A stretch of 64,000 nt of DNA from contig CAWEHB010000016.1 in the NCBI GenBank assembly GCA_963808705.1, positions 186,001-250,000 on the forward strand, given 5' to 3'. This DNA is from JASHPR01 sp963808705. Its GTDB lineage: Bacteria; Actinomycetota; Actinomycetes; Streptosporangiales; Streptosporangiaceae. Within the stretch, counting starts at the first letter, position 1. Each line of letters opens with the position of its first letter. The notes beneath the pieces are model-generated. The model was not told the origin of the DNA. It searched no databases and saw only the letters and a program-made list of their open reading frames with translations. Made by a program: the position numbers and the translations under genes. Positions 23,602 through 32,071 of this stretch are shown here, one piece after another.

Positions 23602-24809
23602 CGGTGAAATGCGTCATCTGGGACCTCGACCACACGCTGTTGTCCGGGGTGTACCTGGAATCGGGAGCGCAGCCGCCCCCGCCCGACCCGGCCATGGTCG
23701 CGGCCGCGGCGCAGCTGCGTGACCGCGGCATCATCCACGCGATCGCCAGCCGCAACCCGCCGGAGGCGGCGCAGTACGCGGCGCGGGCCACCGGCCTGGA
23801 TTTCGCGGCCGCGGAGTGCGGCTGGGGCCGCAAGTCGGACGCCGTCCGGCGGATCGCCGCGGACCTGGGCCTCGCGACCGACGCGGTGGCCTTCGTGGAC
23901 GATGACCTCTACGAGCGGGCGGAGGTCTCCTCCGCGCTGCCGGAAGCGATCGTGCTGTCCCCGGAGGACATGACCGACGCCGTCGGCTGGCCGGAGTTCA
24001 GCCCCGCCGTGGTGACGGCCGAGGCGCGCGCGCGCGGCCAGATGTACGCCGAGCGGCGGCGCAGGCTCGAGGAGGCGCGGGCGTTCGCCGGGTCCCGGGA
24101 CGAATTCCTGCGCTACTGCCGTACCGAGGTGACGATCACCCCGGCCACTGCGGCGGACCTGCCGCGGCTGCACGAGCTGTCGGTGCGCACGCACCAGTTC
24201 AACACGGCCGGCGAGGCCGTGCCCGAGCCGGCCCTGCGGGAGCTGATCGGCTCCCAGGCGCACCAGGTCACCATCGTGCGCCTGTCCGACCGGTTCGGTG
24301 ATGACGGCGTGGTCGGCGGCTGCGTCGTCGAGCGCGGCCCCGGTCGCGCCTGGACGGTGACGCTGCTCATGATGTCGTGCCGGGCCATGGGCCGCGGCGT
24401 CATCCAGGCGCTGCTCGCCTGGCTGGCCCGGTCGGCAGCCCAGGCCGGCGCAGCCACGCTGGCCGTTCCGTGCCTGGTCACCCCGAGGAACGTGCCGCTG
24501 CGGCTCGCGCTCGCCGCGGCCGACTTCCGCGCCGCCGACGACAACACCGCGGGGGGATCCGGGGGGTCGCCTCTCCGGGACAACACCGCGGGGGGATCCG
24601 GGGAGTCGCCCCCCCGGGACAACACCGCGCGGGAATCCGGGGGGTCGCCCCCCCGGGACAACACCGCGGGGGGATCGGGGGGGTCGCCTCCCCGGGACAG
24701 CGCGGGAGACGGTCCTGCGGGTCAGCCCGTGGCCCTGTTCTCCCGGCCGCTGACCGGGCCGCCGCCCGAGCTGCCCGGCTATGTGACCAGCGAGGTCACC
24801 GGGTCATGA
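23598..24809 (+). CDS. FkbH-like HAD-IIIC family protein
   Basis: FkbH-type proteins dephosphorylate and transfer a glyceryl (or similar) unit to an acyl carrier protein. The 403-residue protein has the HAD start VKCVIWDLDHTLLSGVYLE (Asp9, Asp11), the family SRN motif (AIASRNPPEAAQYA), GWGRKSDAVRRIA and AFVDDDLYER, then a GNAT-like C-terminal half (LHELSVRTHQFNTAG). The usual DLDNT is DLDHT. Four 13-residue repeats (DNTAGGSGGSPPR type) encoded by a 39-base tandem repeat lie at about residues 315-366. ATGA overlaps couple it to the GNAT gene before and the ACP gene after. Confidence 0.85.
   Translation: MTVKCVIWDLDHTLLSGVYLESGAQPPPPDPAMVAAAAQLRDRGIIHAIASRNPPEAAQYAARATGLDFAAAECGWGRKSDAVRRIAADLGLATDAVAFVDDDLYERAEVSSALPEAIVLSPEDMTDAVGWPEFSPAVVTAEARARGQMYAERRRRLEEARAFAGSRDEFLRYCRTEVTITPATAADLPRLHELSVRTHQFNTAGEAVPEPALRELIGSQAHQVTIVRLSDRFGDDGVVGGCVVERGPGRAWTVTLLMMSCRAMGRGVIQALLAWLARSAAQAGAATLAVPCLVTPRNVPLRLALAAADFRAADDNTAGGSGGSPLRDNTAGGSGESPPRDNTARESGGSPPRDNTAGGSGGSPPRDSAGDGPAGQPVALFSRPLTGPPPELPGYVTSEVTGS
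24540..24695 (+). repeat. four tandem 39-bp G/C-run repeats inside the FkbH-like gene
   Basis: The unit starts GACAACACCGCGGGGGGATC and ends with a CCCCGG-type run. Copies lie at 24540-24578, 24579-24617, 24618-24656 and 24657-24695, with a partial fifth unit (GACAGCGCGG) after. The period is divisible by three, so the frame is kept. Divergence between copies is a few bases. Individual copies can form a GGGG/CCCC hairpin. Confidence 0.9.
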
Positions 24810-25087
24810 CCGGTGAGGCGCCGGAGGTCATCGGCGAGCTGCGGCAGATTCTGGCGCGGGCGACCGGGCGCGAGGAACTGCTCGGCCTGCCCGCCCAGGC
24901 GCCGCTGTTCGGCGCGGGCGTGGGACTCGACTCGCTGACCGGCACGCTGCTGCTGCGCGAGGTGCACCGGCGGTTCGGCGTGGATGTCGCGGGCGAGGAT
25001 CTCAACCTCGACGCGCTGGCCACGCTGGGCACGCTCGCCGCCTTCATCTCCGAGCGCACCGATGGCGACGGCCACCAGCCCGGCTGA
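24806..25087 (+). CDS. acyl carrier protein
   Basis: This 93-residue ACP/PCP domain protein has the phosphopantetheine site GVGLDSLTGTLLLREV, with Ser43 as the attachment residue, between predicted helices. It is too short to carry other domains. Its ATG lies in an ATGA overlap with the FkbH-like gene, the typical arrangement for a dedicated carrier protein that receives the FkbH product. It is the last gene of the overlapping bpsA operon. Confidence 0.9.
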   Translation: MTGEAPEVIGELRQILARATGREELLGLPAQAPLFGAGVGLDSLTGTLLLREVHRRFGVDVAGEDLNLDALATLGTLAAFISERTDGDGHQPG

Positions 25088-25165
25088 CCGGCCGGGGGGA
25101 GGGGGCCGGGAGGTACCGTTTAGGCGTGGCACGGGGCGAGCAGCAGTACGTTCACGAGGTTCCCG

Positions 25166-26350
25166 ATGAGCGCTGTCTTTGCGGTTGACGCCTGCCGGAC
25201 GCCGGTGGGCAAGGTCAAGGGATCGCTGGCGGGCGTGCGGCCCGACCACCTGACGGCCGACGTGATCCGGGCGCTGATCGCGCGCAATTCCTGGCTTGAC
25301 CCGGCGCGGGTGGACGACGTGTACTGGGGCGCGGCCAACCAGGCGGGCGAGGACAACCGGAACCTGGCGCGGATGGGCGTGTTGCTGGCCGGGCTGCCGG
25401 TGCAAATCCCCGGGGCCACGGTGAACCGGCTCTGCGGGTCGGGGATGGAGGCGATCGCCGACGCCGCGCGGGCCATCGCGGCGGGCGAGGCCGACATCTG
25501 CCTGGCGGGCGGCACCGAGTCGATGACCCGGGCGCCGTTCGTGCTGCCCCGCGCCGCCGAGCCGTTTCCGCGCGACGCGGGGGTGGCCGACACCCGGCTC
25601 GGCTGGCGGCTGGTGAGCCCGCTGATGCAACAGCTCTACCCGCCGGTCAGCCTCGGCGAGACCGCGGAGAACGTGGCCGAGCGCTACGGGGTGGACCGGG
25701 ACCGGCAGGACCGGTTCGCGCTACGCAGCCACCAGCGGGCAGGCCGCGCCGCGGCGGCGGGGGTGCTGGCCGAGGAGATCATCCCGGTCACCACGCCCGG
25801 CGGCGAGGTGACCGCCGACGAGGGGATCAGGCCGGACCTGACCCTGGACGAACTCGCGGCCCGGAAGCCCGCCTTCCGGCCGGACGGGACGGTGACCGGC
25901 GGCAACTCCTCGCCGCTCAACGACGGCGCGGCCGGCCTGTTGCTGATGTCCGAGCGGGCGGTGGCCGCGGCCGGGATCCAGCCGATCGCCAGGTACGCGG
26001 GCACCGCCGCGGCCGGGGTGCACCCGGACTACATGGGCATCGGCCCGGTGCCCGCGATGACCCGGCTGCTGGCCCGGGCCGGCTGGCAGGCCGGCGACCT
26101 CGGCCTCGTGGAGGTCAACGAGGCCTTCGCGGCGCAGGCCGTCGCGGTCGTCGACGAGCTCAAGCTCGACCCCGAGCTGGTCAACGTCAACGGCGGCGCG
26201 ATCGCCATCGGCCACCCGCTCGGCTGCTCGGGCGCCAGGATCACCACCACGCTGCTGCACGAGTTCCGGCGGCGCGGGGTGGCGCGGGCCGCCGCCACGA
26301 TGTGCATCGGCGTCGGCCAGGGCATCGCCACGCTGTGGGAGACGGCCTAG
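25166..26350 (+). CDS. thiolase family acetyl-CoA acetyltransferase
   Basis: This 394-residue thiolase II either condenses acyl-CoAs or cleaves beta-ketoacyl-CoAs. The nucleophile is Cys90 in VNRLCGSGMEA; NEAFAAQAVAV carries the family NEAF motif, GHPLGCSGAR the catalytic His, and CIGVGQG the second Cys. PcaF/FadA-type roles are possible. It lies 78 bases after the ACP gene on the same strand and could be part of that operon or have its own promoter (TACCGT/TAGGCG boxes lie around 25116-25126). Confidence 0.9.
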   Translation: MSAVFAVDACRTPVGKVKGSLAGVRPDHLTADVIRALIARNSWLDPARVDDVYWGAANQAGEDNRNLARMGVLLAGLPVQIPGATVNRLCGSGMEAIADAARAIAAGEADICLAGGTESMTRAPFVLPRAAEPFPRDAGVADTRLGWRLVSPLMQQLYPPVSLGETAENVAERYGVDRDRQDRFALRSHQRAGRAAAAGVLAEEIIPVTTPGGEVTADEGIRPDLTLDELAARKPAFRPDGTVTGGNSSPLNDGAAGLLLMSERAVAAAGIQPIARYAGTAAAGVHPDYMGIGPVPAMTRLLARAGWQAGDLGLVEVNEAFAAQAVAVVDELKLDPELVNVNGGAIAIGHPLGCSGARITTTLLHEFRRRGVARAAATMCIGVGQGIATLWETA

Positions 26351-26376
26351 CCTGCCCTGACCCGGCGAAGCCGCCG

Positions 26377-27765
26377 TCATAATCCGGCCGGCGCGCCCGG
26401 CGCCTCCTCTATCCCGGGCGTCGCGTCTATCCCGGGCCGCCCTCCCGTTCCGGGTATCGCGTTCGTTCCGGGCGCGCTCTCCGTTCCGCGATCTCGCTCG
26501 GTTCCGCGGGCGCCGTCTGCTCCCGGTGCGCCGTCTGCCATCGCCACGGGTGGCTCGCCCGCCGCGGTCGGCGTGGCGATGGCGTCGGCCCCCGTTGCCT
26601 CCCACCGCCCACGCCGGGCCACCGCGACGGCAGCCGCCGGGTAGATCAGCACCGACAGCACGCCGGCGCCGACGATGGCTGCCGCGTTGGCCGGCAGCAT
26701 GACGCCGTCCTGCAGCCCGATCTCGGCGAGCGCGATCAGCAGCGGCATCGTGGTCGCGGTGATGAAGGTCATCTGGACACGCTGCGACCACGGGAGCGCC
26801 TTGCGGTAGACGAGGAGAGACGGCAGGCCGCGGACCGCGAGCAGCAGGCCCAGGAAGATGAGCAGCCGCAGCGGGTCCTTCACCACGGCCGGGACGTCGA
26901 GGGTCATGCCGGACGTGACGAAGAAGATGGGGATGAAGATGCCGTACCCCACGGCGTCGAGCTTCTCCTCGAGCGGATGCACGTCGACGTCTTCGCGGCG
27001 CAACCAGGTACGCAGGACCATCCCGGCGAGCACCGCACCCAGGATCACGTCCAGCCCGAACCGTTCGGCGAGGGCCAGCAGCCCCAGCAGCAGCACGACG
27101 GACCAGCGCAGCGTGGTCTGCGCGGTGGCGCGCTGGCCCTGCCTGATGATGGCCCGGACCCGCTCGTCGCCGATGATCCGAGGCAGCGTGGTCAGCAGCA
27201 CTGCCGCCGCGGCGATGGCGATCAGCGACCCGATGGCCACGAACTCGTCGCGCTTGGTCAGGAACAGCGAGATCGCGATGATCGGGAACAGCTCCCCGAC
27301 CGCTCCCGCGGCCAGGATGTAGCGCCCGAACTGCCCGCCGAGCATCTCGTTGTCGCTCAGGATCGGCAGCAGCGTGCCCAGCGCGGTGGTGGTCAGCGCC
27401 AGTGCGATCGGGATGAAGTCGCGCACGTATCCGACCTTGGTCAGCCCGGCCACGGCGACCAGCGAGATCACGGCACTGACCACCCAGCCGATGATGGCCA
27501 GCCGGCCCTCATGAGCGGCGAGCAGGCGCAGGTCAAGCTCGTACCCGGCGAGCAGGAACAGGAAGCCGAGCCCTATGTTGGCCAGCAGCTTGACGCTGCT
27601 GGTGTCGCTCAGGCCGAGAACGTGCGGGCCGATCAGGATGCCGCTGAAGATGAGGACGACCACCTGCGGGATGCGCCAGGCCGCCGGAATAGCGGCGACA
27701 AGCAGCGGGGCGATGGCGGCCACCAGGGCTACCACCAGCAGGGTCTCCAAGCTACTGGCGTCCAA
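26377..27765 (-). CDS. cation:proton antiporter (CPA2/Kef type)
   Basis: This 462-residue membrane protein has about 12 hydrophobic segments and CPA2 features: GILIGPHVLGL, FLFLLAGYELDLRLL and FFVTSGMTLDV. It probably exchanges Na+ or K+ for H+. There is no C-terminal RCK domain; instead the last ~75 residues are a degenerate Gly/Pro/Ala/Thr repeat (PGT, PGI units), an example of repetitive tails in this genome. It starts at TTG 27765 behind GGAAGG. It is convergent with the thiolase gene and divergent from the phosphatidyltransferase gene. Confidence 0.85.
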   Translation of the reverse strand: MDASSLETLLVVALVAAIAPLLVAAIPAAWRIPQVVVLIFSGILIGPHVLGLSDTSSVKLLANIGLGFLFLLAGYELDLRLLAAHEGRLAIIGWVVSAVISLVAVAGLTKVGYVRDFIPIALALTTTALGTLLPILSDNEMLGGQFGRYILAAGAVGELFPIIAISLFLTKRDEFVAIGSLIAIAAAAVLLTTLPRIIGDERVRAIIRQGQRATAQTTLRWSVVLLLGLLALAERFGLDVILGAVLAGMVLRTWLRREDVDVHPLEEKLDAVGYGIFIPIFFVTSGMTLDVPAVVKDPLRLLIFLGLLLAVRGLPSLLVYRKALPWSQRVQMTFITATTMPLLIALAEIGLQDGVMLPANAAAIVGAGVLSVLIYPAAAVAVARRGRWEATGADAIATPTAAGEPPVAMADGAPGADGARGTERDRGTESAPGTNAIPGTGGRPGIDATPGIEEAPGAPAGL

Positions 27766-27927
27766 GATTTACCTTCCGCCCCCTGCGGACACCTGCCGTC
27801 GTCGGCCAGACACGGCTTCCCCGGCTACCCTACTGCGCCCCGTGCCCGGCAGGCCGAGCGCGCCGCCCCCGTATCCTGGGCGGACCGCCCGCGAATGAGA
27901 GGGTCGGCAGGCGTGCAGCGAGGCAGG

Positions 27928-28671
27928 ATGGCGAAGGCAGCGGCGGGCGACGTGGCCGCGGGTGACCCGCAGGCGCGGATCGTCACGATCCCGAACGCCA
28001 TCAGCGTGGCCCGCCTCTTGGGCGTCCCGGTGTTCCTGTGGCTGGTCCTTGGCCCCCGCAGCCAGGCCGGGGACTGGTGGGCCGTCGCGCTGCTGATCGC
28101 GGCCGGGCTGTCCGACTGGCTGGACGGCAAGATCGCCCGGGCGCTGAACCAGCAGAGCCGGCTGGGCCAGGTGCTTGACCCGGCGGCGGACCGGCTCTAC
28201 ATCGCGGCCACGGTGGTCGCGCTCGCCATCCGGGGGATCATCCCGTGGTGGCTGGTCGGCCTGCTCGCCGCCCGCGAGGTGCTGATGGCCGTGGTGCTCC
28301 TGGTGCTGCGCCGGCACTCCTACGAGGCGCTGCAGGTCAGCTTCGCGGGCAAGACGGCCACGCTGGCCTTGCTCTACGCGTTCCCGCTGCTGTTCCTGGG
28401 CTCGCACACGGCCAGTTACTCCGAGATCGCCAGGATTGTCGGTTGGGCGTTTGCCATCTGGGGAAGTGCACTGTACTGGGTCGCGGCCCTCCTGTACGTA
28501 GAGCAGGCGCGACGTCTCGTGCGGGGGGATCGGGCGGGTCGTCCCCCCGGGGAGATACTGCAGGAAGATCCGGGGGATGGTGCCCCCGGGCAGATTCCGC
28601 GGGAGGATCCGGGGGGCCGGCAGATACTGCAGGGGGATCCAGGGGGAGACAGGGAGGCTGGGCAGCGGTGA
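27928..28671 (+). CDS. CDP-alcohol phosphatidyltransferase (PgsA/cardiolipin synthase-like)
   Basis: This integral membrane enzyme transfers a phosphatidyl group from CDP-diacylglycerol to an alcohol such as glycerol-3-phosphate. The family signature DWLDGKIAR-x8-G-x3-D-x3-D begins at Asp63 and is complete. About six hydrophobic segments follow. The last ~45 residues (GDRAGRPPGEILQEDPG and so on) are a repeat-derived tail encoded by G/C-run repeats. Starts at GTG 27913 or ATG 27895 are also in frame; I prefer ATG 27928, behind GAGG. Its stop overlaps the next GTG start by four bases. The upstream equivalent in M. tuberculosis is the pgsA2 region near garA. Confidence 0.85.
   Translation: MAKAAAGDVAAGDPQARIVTIPNAISVARLLGVPVFLWLVLGPRSQAGDWWAVALLIAAGLSDWLDGKIARALNQQSRLGQVLDPAADRLYIAATVVALAIRGIIPWWLVGLLAAREVLMAVVLLVLRRHSYEALQVSFAGKTATLALLYAFPLLFLGSHTASYSEIARIVGWAFAIWGSALYWVAALLYVEQARRLVRGDRAGRPPGEILQEDPGDGAPGQIPREDPGGRQILQGDPGGDREAGQR
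28527..28660 (+). repeat. G/C-run repeats forming the 3' end of the phosphatidyltransferase gene
   Basis: Three to four diverged units share GGGGATCCGGGGG-type cores, C runs (CCCCCCGGGGAG) and ATACTGCAG ends. They encode DRAGRPPGEILQ, EDPGDGAPGQIPR, EDPGGRQILQ and GDPGGDREAGQ in one frame up to the stop codon. They are related to the repeats in the FkbH-like gene and trpE. Confidence 0.75.
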
Positions 28672-31166
28672 AAGCCGTTGTGATGGCAGGCGGGGAAGGC
28701 ACCCGGTTGCGCCCGATGACCGCCAACCAGCCGAAGCCGATGCTGCCGGTGGTCAACCGGCCGATCATGGAGCACGTGCTGCGGCTGCTGCGGCGGCACG
28801 GCTTCGACCAGACCGTGGTCACCGTACAGTTCCTCGCGTCGATGGTGCGCAACTACTTCGGCGACGGCGAGGACTTCGGGATGAGCCTGCAGTACGCCAC
28901 CGAGGAGACCCCGCTCGGCACCGCGGGCAGCGTGAAGAACGCCGAAGACGCGCTGCGGGACCAGCCCTTCCTGGTCATCTCGGGCGATGCGCTCACCGAT
29001 ATCGACCTGTCCGAGCTGGTCCGCTTCCACAAGGACCACGGCGCGCTGGTCACCGTCGGGCTCACCCGGGTGCCCGACCCGCTCGAGTTCGGGATCATCA
29101 TCGTGGACGACGACGGCCGGATCCAGCGCTTCCTCGAGAAGCCCACCTGGGGACAGGTGTTCTCGGACACGGTCAACACCGGCATCTACGTGATGGAGCC
29201 CGAGGTGCTCGCCGAGTTCCCGGCCGGCCAGGTCGCCGACTGGTCCGCCGACGTCTTCCCGCGGCTGCTGGACCGGGGCGCGCCGCTGTACGGCTGGATC
29301 GCCGACGGCTACTGGGAGGACGTCGGCACGCTGGCGAGCTACCTGAAGGCCCAGGCCGACGTGCTGACCGGGCGGGTGCAGGCGGAGATCGCCGGGTTCG
29401 AGATGTCGCCGGGCGTCTGGGTGGCCGAGGGCGCCGAGGTCGACCCGGACGCGGCCCTGACCGGGCCGCTCGCCATCGGGGATTACGCCAAGATCGAGGG
29501 CGGTGCCCAGCTGCGCGAGTTCACTGTGGTCGGCAGCAACGTGGTGGTGAAGGAGGGCGCGTTCCTGCACCGCGCGGTGGTCCACAACAACGTCTACGTC
29601 GGGGTGGGCGCCACCCTGCGCGGCTGCGTGATCGGCAAGAACACCGACGTGATGCGGTCGGCCAGGATCGAGGAATCCGCGGTCGTCGGAGACGAGTGCG
29701 TGATCGAGCCCGAGGCCTACCTGTCCGCCGGCGTCAAGGTGTACCCGTTCAAGACGATCGAGGCCGGCGCCGTGGTGAACACCAGCGTGATCTGGGAGTC
29801 CCGCGGGCAGCGGACGCTGTTCGGCCCGCGCGGGGTGTCCGGCCTGATCAACGTGGAGATCACTCCGGAGCTGTGCGTGCGGCTGGCCAGCGCCTACGCG
29901 ACGACGCTGCGCAAGGGCACCACCGTCACCACCTCCCGGGACGTGTCCCGCGCCGCGCGAGCGCTGAAACGCGCGGTGCACGGCGCGCTCAACGCGAGCG
30001 CGATCAACGTCGTGGACCTCGAGGCCCAGCCGCTGCCCGTAGCCAGGTTCGAGACGGCCCGCAGCGAGTACAGCGGCGGGATCGCGCTGCGCACCACGCC
30101 GGGCGATCCGCAGTCCATCGACATCATCTTCCTGGACTCCGACGGCGCCGACATGTCGCTGACCGCGCAGCGCAGGCTGGAGCGCGTCTTCTCCCGGCAG
30201 GAGTACCGGCGCGCGTTCCCCGGCGAGATCGCGGAGCTGACCTACCCGCCGCGCGTGGTCGAGGCGTACACCCATGCGCTGCTGCGCGGCATCGACATGA
30301 GCGGCGTCCGGGACGCCGACCTGAAGGTCGTCGCCGACTGCGCCGGCGGGACCGCGTCGCTGGTGCTGCCCGGGCTGCTAGGCCGGATCGGCGTGGACGT
30401 CCTGACCGTCAACAACCGGCTGGACGAGGCGTCACCGACGCAGTCGCTGGCCCAGATCCGCGCCGGGATGCACCGGCTGGCGGAGCTGGTCTCGTCGTCG
30501 CGGGCCGCGTTCGGCGTCCGGTTCGACCCGGTGGGCGAGCGGATCACCCTCGTCGACGACAAGGGCGCCCTGGTCAGCGACGAGCGGGCGCTGCTCGTCG
30601 TGCTCGACCTGGTCGCGGCCGAGCGGCGGACCGGGCGCGTCGCGCTGCCGGTGACCACCACCATGGTCGCCGAGCGGGTCTGCCGCTTCCACGGCGTTCA
30701 GGTGGACTCGACGCCGACGTCGCTGCACGGCCTGTACGAGGCCACGGCCGCCGAGGACGTCATCTTCGCCGCGGACGGCCGCGGCGGTTTCGTGATGCCC
30801 GAGTTCTCCCGCTCCATCGACGGGATCGCCGCGTTCGCCCGGCTGCTCGGCCTGGTGGCGAGGACCCGGCTGACACTCAGCCAGATCGACACCAGGATCC
30901 CGGTCGCGCACCTGCTCAGGCGCTCCATGCCGACCCCGTGGGCGGCGAAGGGGAGCGTGATGCGGACCGTGGTGGAGGCCGCCGGGGAGCGCAAGGTCGA
31001 CACCACCGACGGGGTCCGCGTGGAAGAGCCCGACGGGGGCTGGATCCTGGTCCTGCCGGACCCCTCGGACGCCGTCACCCACTTGTGGGCGGAGAGCACC
31101 GACGGCGACTCGGCACAGGCCCTGCTGGATGAGTGGGCCGCGGTCGTCGCCGACGCCGGACGCTGA
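28668..31166 (+). CDS. mannose-1-phosphate guanylyltransferase-like nucleotidyltransferase with degenerate phosphomannomutase domain
   Basis: Residues 1 to about 230 form a nucleotidyltransferase (MKAVVMAGGEGTRLRPMT, then NRPIMEHVL) that would make GDP-mannose or another NDP-sugar. A left-handed beta-helix follows (about 240-380). Residues about 390-830 align with phosphomannomutases, but the phosphoserine loop TASHNP is replaced by LRTTPGDP and the metal loop is not intact (AADGRGGF), so mutase activity is unlikely. The 832-residue protein starts at GTG 28668 behind AGGGAGG, with a GTGA overlap to the phosphatidyltransferase, suggesting a shared role in mannosylated envelope lipids. Confidence 0.85.
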   Translation: MKAVVMAGGEGTRLRPMTANQPKPMLPVVNRPIMEHVLRLLRRHGFDQTVVTVQFLASMVRNYFGDGEDFGMSLQYATEETPLGTAGSVKNAEDALRDQPFLVISGDALTDIDLSELVRFHKDHGALVTVGLTRVPDPLEFGIIIVDDDGRIQRFLEKPTWGQVFSDTVNTGIYVMEPEVLAEFPAGQVADWSADVFPRLLDRGAPLYGWIADGYWEDVGTLASYLKAQADVLTGRVQAEIAGFEMSPGVWVAEGAEVDPDAALTGPLAIGDYAKIEGGAQLREFTVVGSNVVVKEGAFLHRAVVHNNVYVGVGATLRGCVIGKNTDVMRSARIEESAVVGDECVIEPEAYLSAGVKVYPFKTIEAGAVVNTSVIWESRGQRTLFGPRGVSGLINVEITPELCVRLASAYATTLRKGTTVTTSRDVSRAARALKRAVHGALNASAINVVDLEAQPLPVARFETARSEYSGGIALRTTPGDPQSIDIIFLDSDGADMSLTAQRRLERVFSRQEYRRAFPGEIAELTYPPRVVEAYTHALLRGIDMSGVRDADLKVVADCAGGTASLVLPGLLGRIGVDVLTVNNRLDEASPTQSLAQIRAGMHRLAELVSSSRAAFGVRFDPVGERITLVDDKGALVSDERALLVVLDLVAAERRTGRVALPVTTTMVAERVCRFHGVQVDSTPTSLHGLYEATAAEDVIFAADGRGGFVMPEFSRSIDGIAAFARLLGLVARTRLTLSQIDTRIPVAHLLRRSMPTPWAAKGSVMRTVVEAAGERKVDTTDGVRVEEPDGGWILVLPDPSDAVTHLWAESTDGDSAQALLDEWAAVVADAGR

Positions 31167-31522
31167 GCCGGGCCGCGGCGCACGGCGGGTCCGGACCGCC
31201 GCCCGAGCCGCCGCAGAGTGTCCGCGCGAAGGCCGCCTGGCATGAGAGAATCGCGGGATTGCCGGTAACAGCGGGGGGTCGGAGGTGCGCCAGGATGTGG
31301 CGGAGGCGTCGCGAGAAGGCGCGCGCGGGATCCGCCCGGACGGACGCTACCGCCCCGGGCGGCACCTGGAGGCGGCGTGCGTGGCGCATGGACCGGCGCG
31401 GTACGGCGCGGGTAGCGTTGACTTCACCAGCGGAATTCTCACGGCGAACCACCCAGGACCAGCGGGCTGACATGGTTCCCGCCCAGGCGGCATGGCCGGC
31501 AAAGGGGAGGCTAGGCAGGGAC
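31167..31522. other. upstream region of garA, no gene seen
   Basis: In these 356 bases I find no supported gene. A GTG-initiated frame of about 61 codons at 31285 has no family resemblance. TTGACT at 31418-31423 is the best -35 candidate, but a matching -10 is weak. M. tuberculosis has gcvH just upstream of garA; it is not present here. Confidence 0.4.
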
Positions 31523-32071
31523 ATGGCCAGTGTGTACTGCATCAGATGCGGTCAGGAAAACCCTGAAGGAGCGCGCTTCTGCTCGCAGTGCGGCAACCCG
31601 CTTGCTGGCGTTTCTGGCGAGGGGACGACGGAGACCACGTCCATCATTTCTGTCGGCGGCAGCGACCCGGGCGAGGCGGAGTTCGGCGACGAGTCCGTCG
31701 CCGACGCCACGACCGTGGACACCCTGCCCCCTGGGACGGCCCTGCTGGTCGTCCAGCGCGGGCCGAACGCCGGGAGCAGGTTTCTCCTGGACAGCGACCT
31801 CACGCTGGTCGGCCGCCACCAGGAGAGCGACATCTTCCTGGATGACGTGACCGTCTCGCGGCGGCACGCCGAGTTCTACCGCTCGGGCAACCGCTTCACG
31901 GTCCGCGACGTGGGCAGCCTGAACGGCACCTACGTCAATCGGGAACGGATCGAGGAGACGGACCTGACCGGCGGCGACGAGGTCCAGGTGGGCAAGTTCC
32001 GCCTGGTGTTCCTGCTCGGCCCGCGCTCGCAGGCAGAGCTTGGCGGCGGAGGCGCGCAGGTCGGGGGATGA
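31523..32071 (+). CDS. garA: GarA/OdhI-type FHA regulator with N-terminal zinc ribbon
   Basis: GarA-type proteins bind and inhibit 2-oxoglutarate dehydrogenase and control glutamate metabolism; phosphorylation of a Thr by Ser/Thr kinases (PknB or PknG) makes the protein fold on itself and releases the targets. The 182-residue protein has a zinc ribbon (CIRCGQ, then CSQCGN), the phosphorylation motif ETTS at 37-40 and an FHA domain (LVGRHQESDIFL, VSRRHAEF, LNGTYVN). It starts at ATG 31523 behind GGCAGGG. Its stop overlaps the next start by four bases. The zinc ribbon is longer than in mycobacterial GarA. Confidence 0.92.
   Translation: MASVYCIRCGQENPEGARFCSQCGNPLAGVSGEGTTETTSIISVGGSDPGEAEFGDESVADATTVDTLPPGTALLVVQRGPNAGSRFLLDSDLTLVGRHQESDIFLDDVTVSRRHAEFYRSGNRFTVRDVGSLNGTYVNRERIEETDLTGGDEVQVGKFRLVFLLGPRSQAELGGGGAQVGG

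Noticed and set aside
24540..24695. Regular repeats considered as a CRISPR array
   Set aside because: The units are contiguous without spacers, keep the reading frame of a coding gene and are G/C-run palindromes.
31285..31470. 61-codon GTG frame upstream of garA
   Set aside because: Composition resembles shifted GC-rich sequence and no domain or conserved neighbour role is evident.
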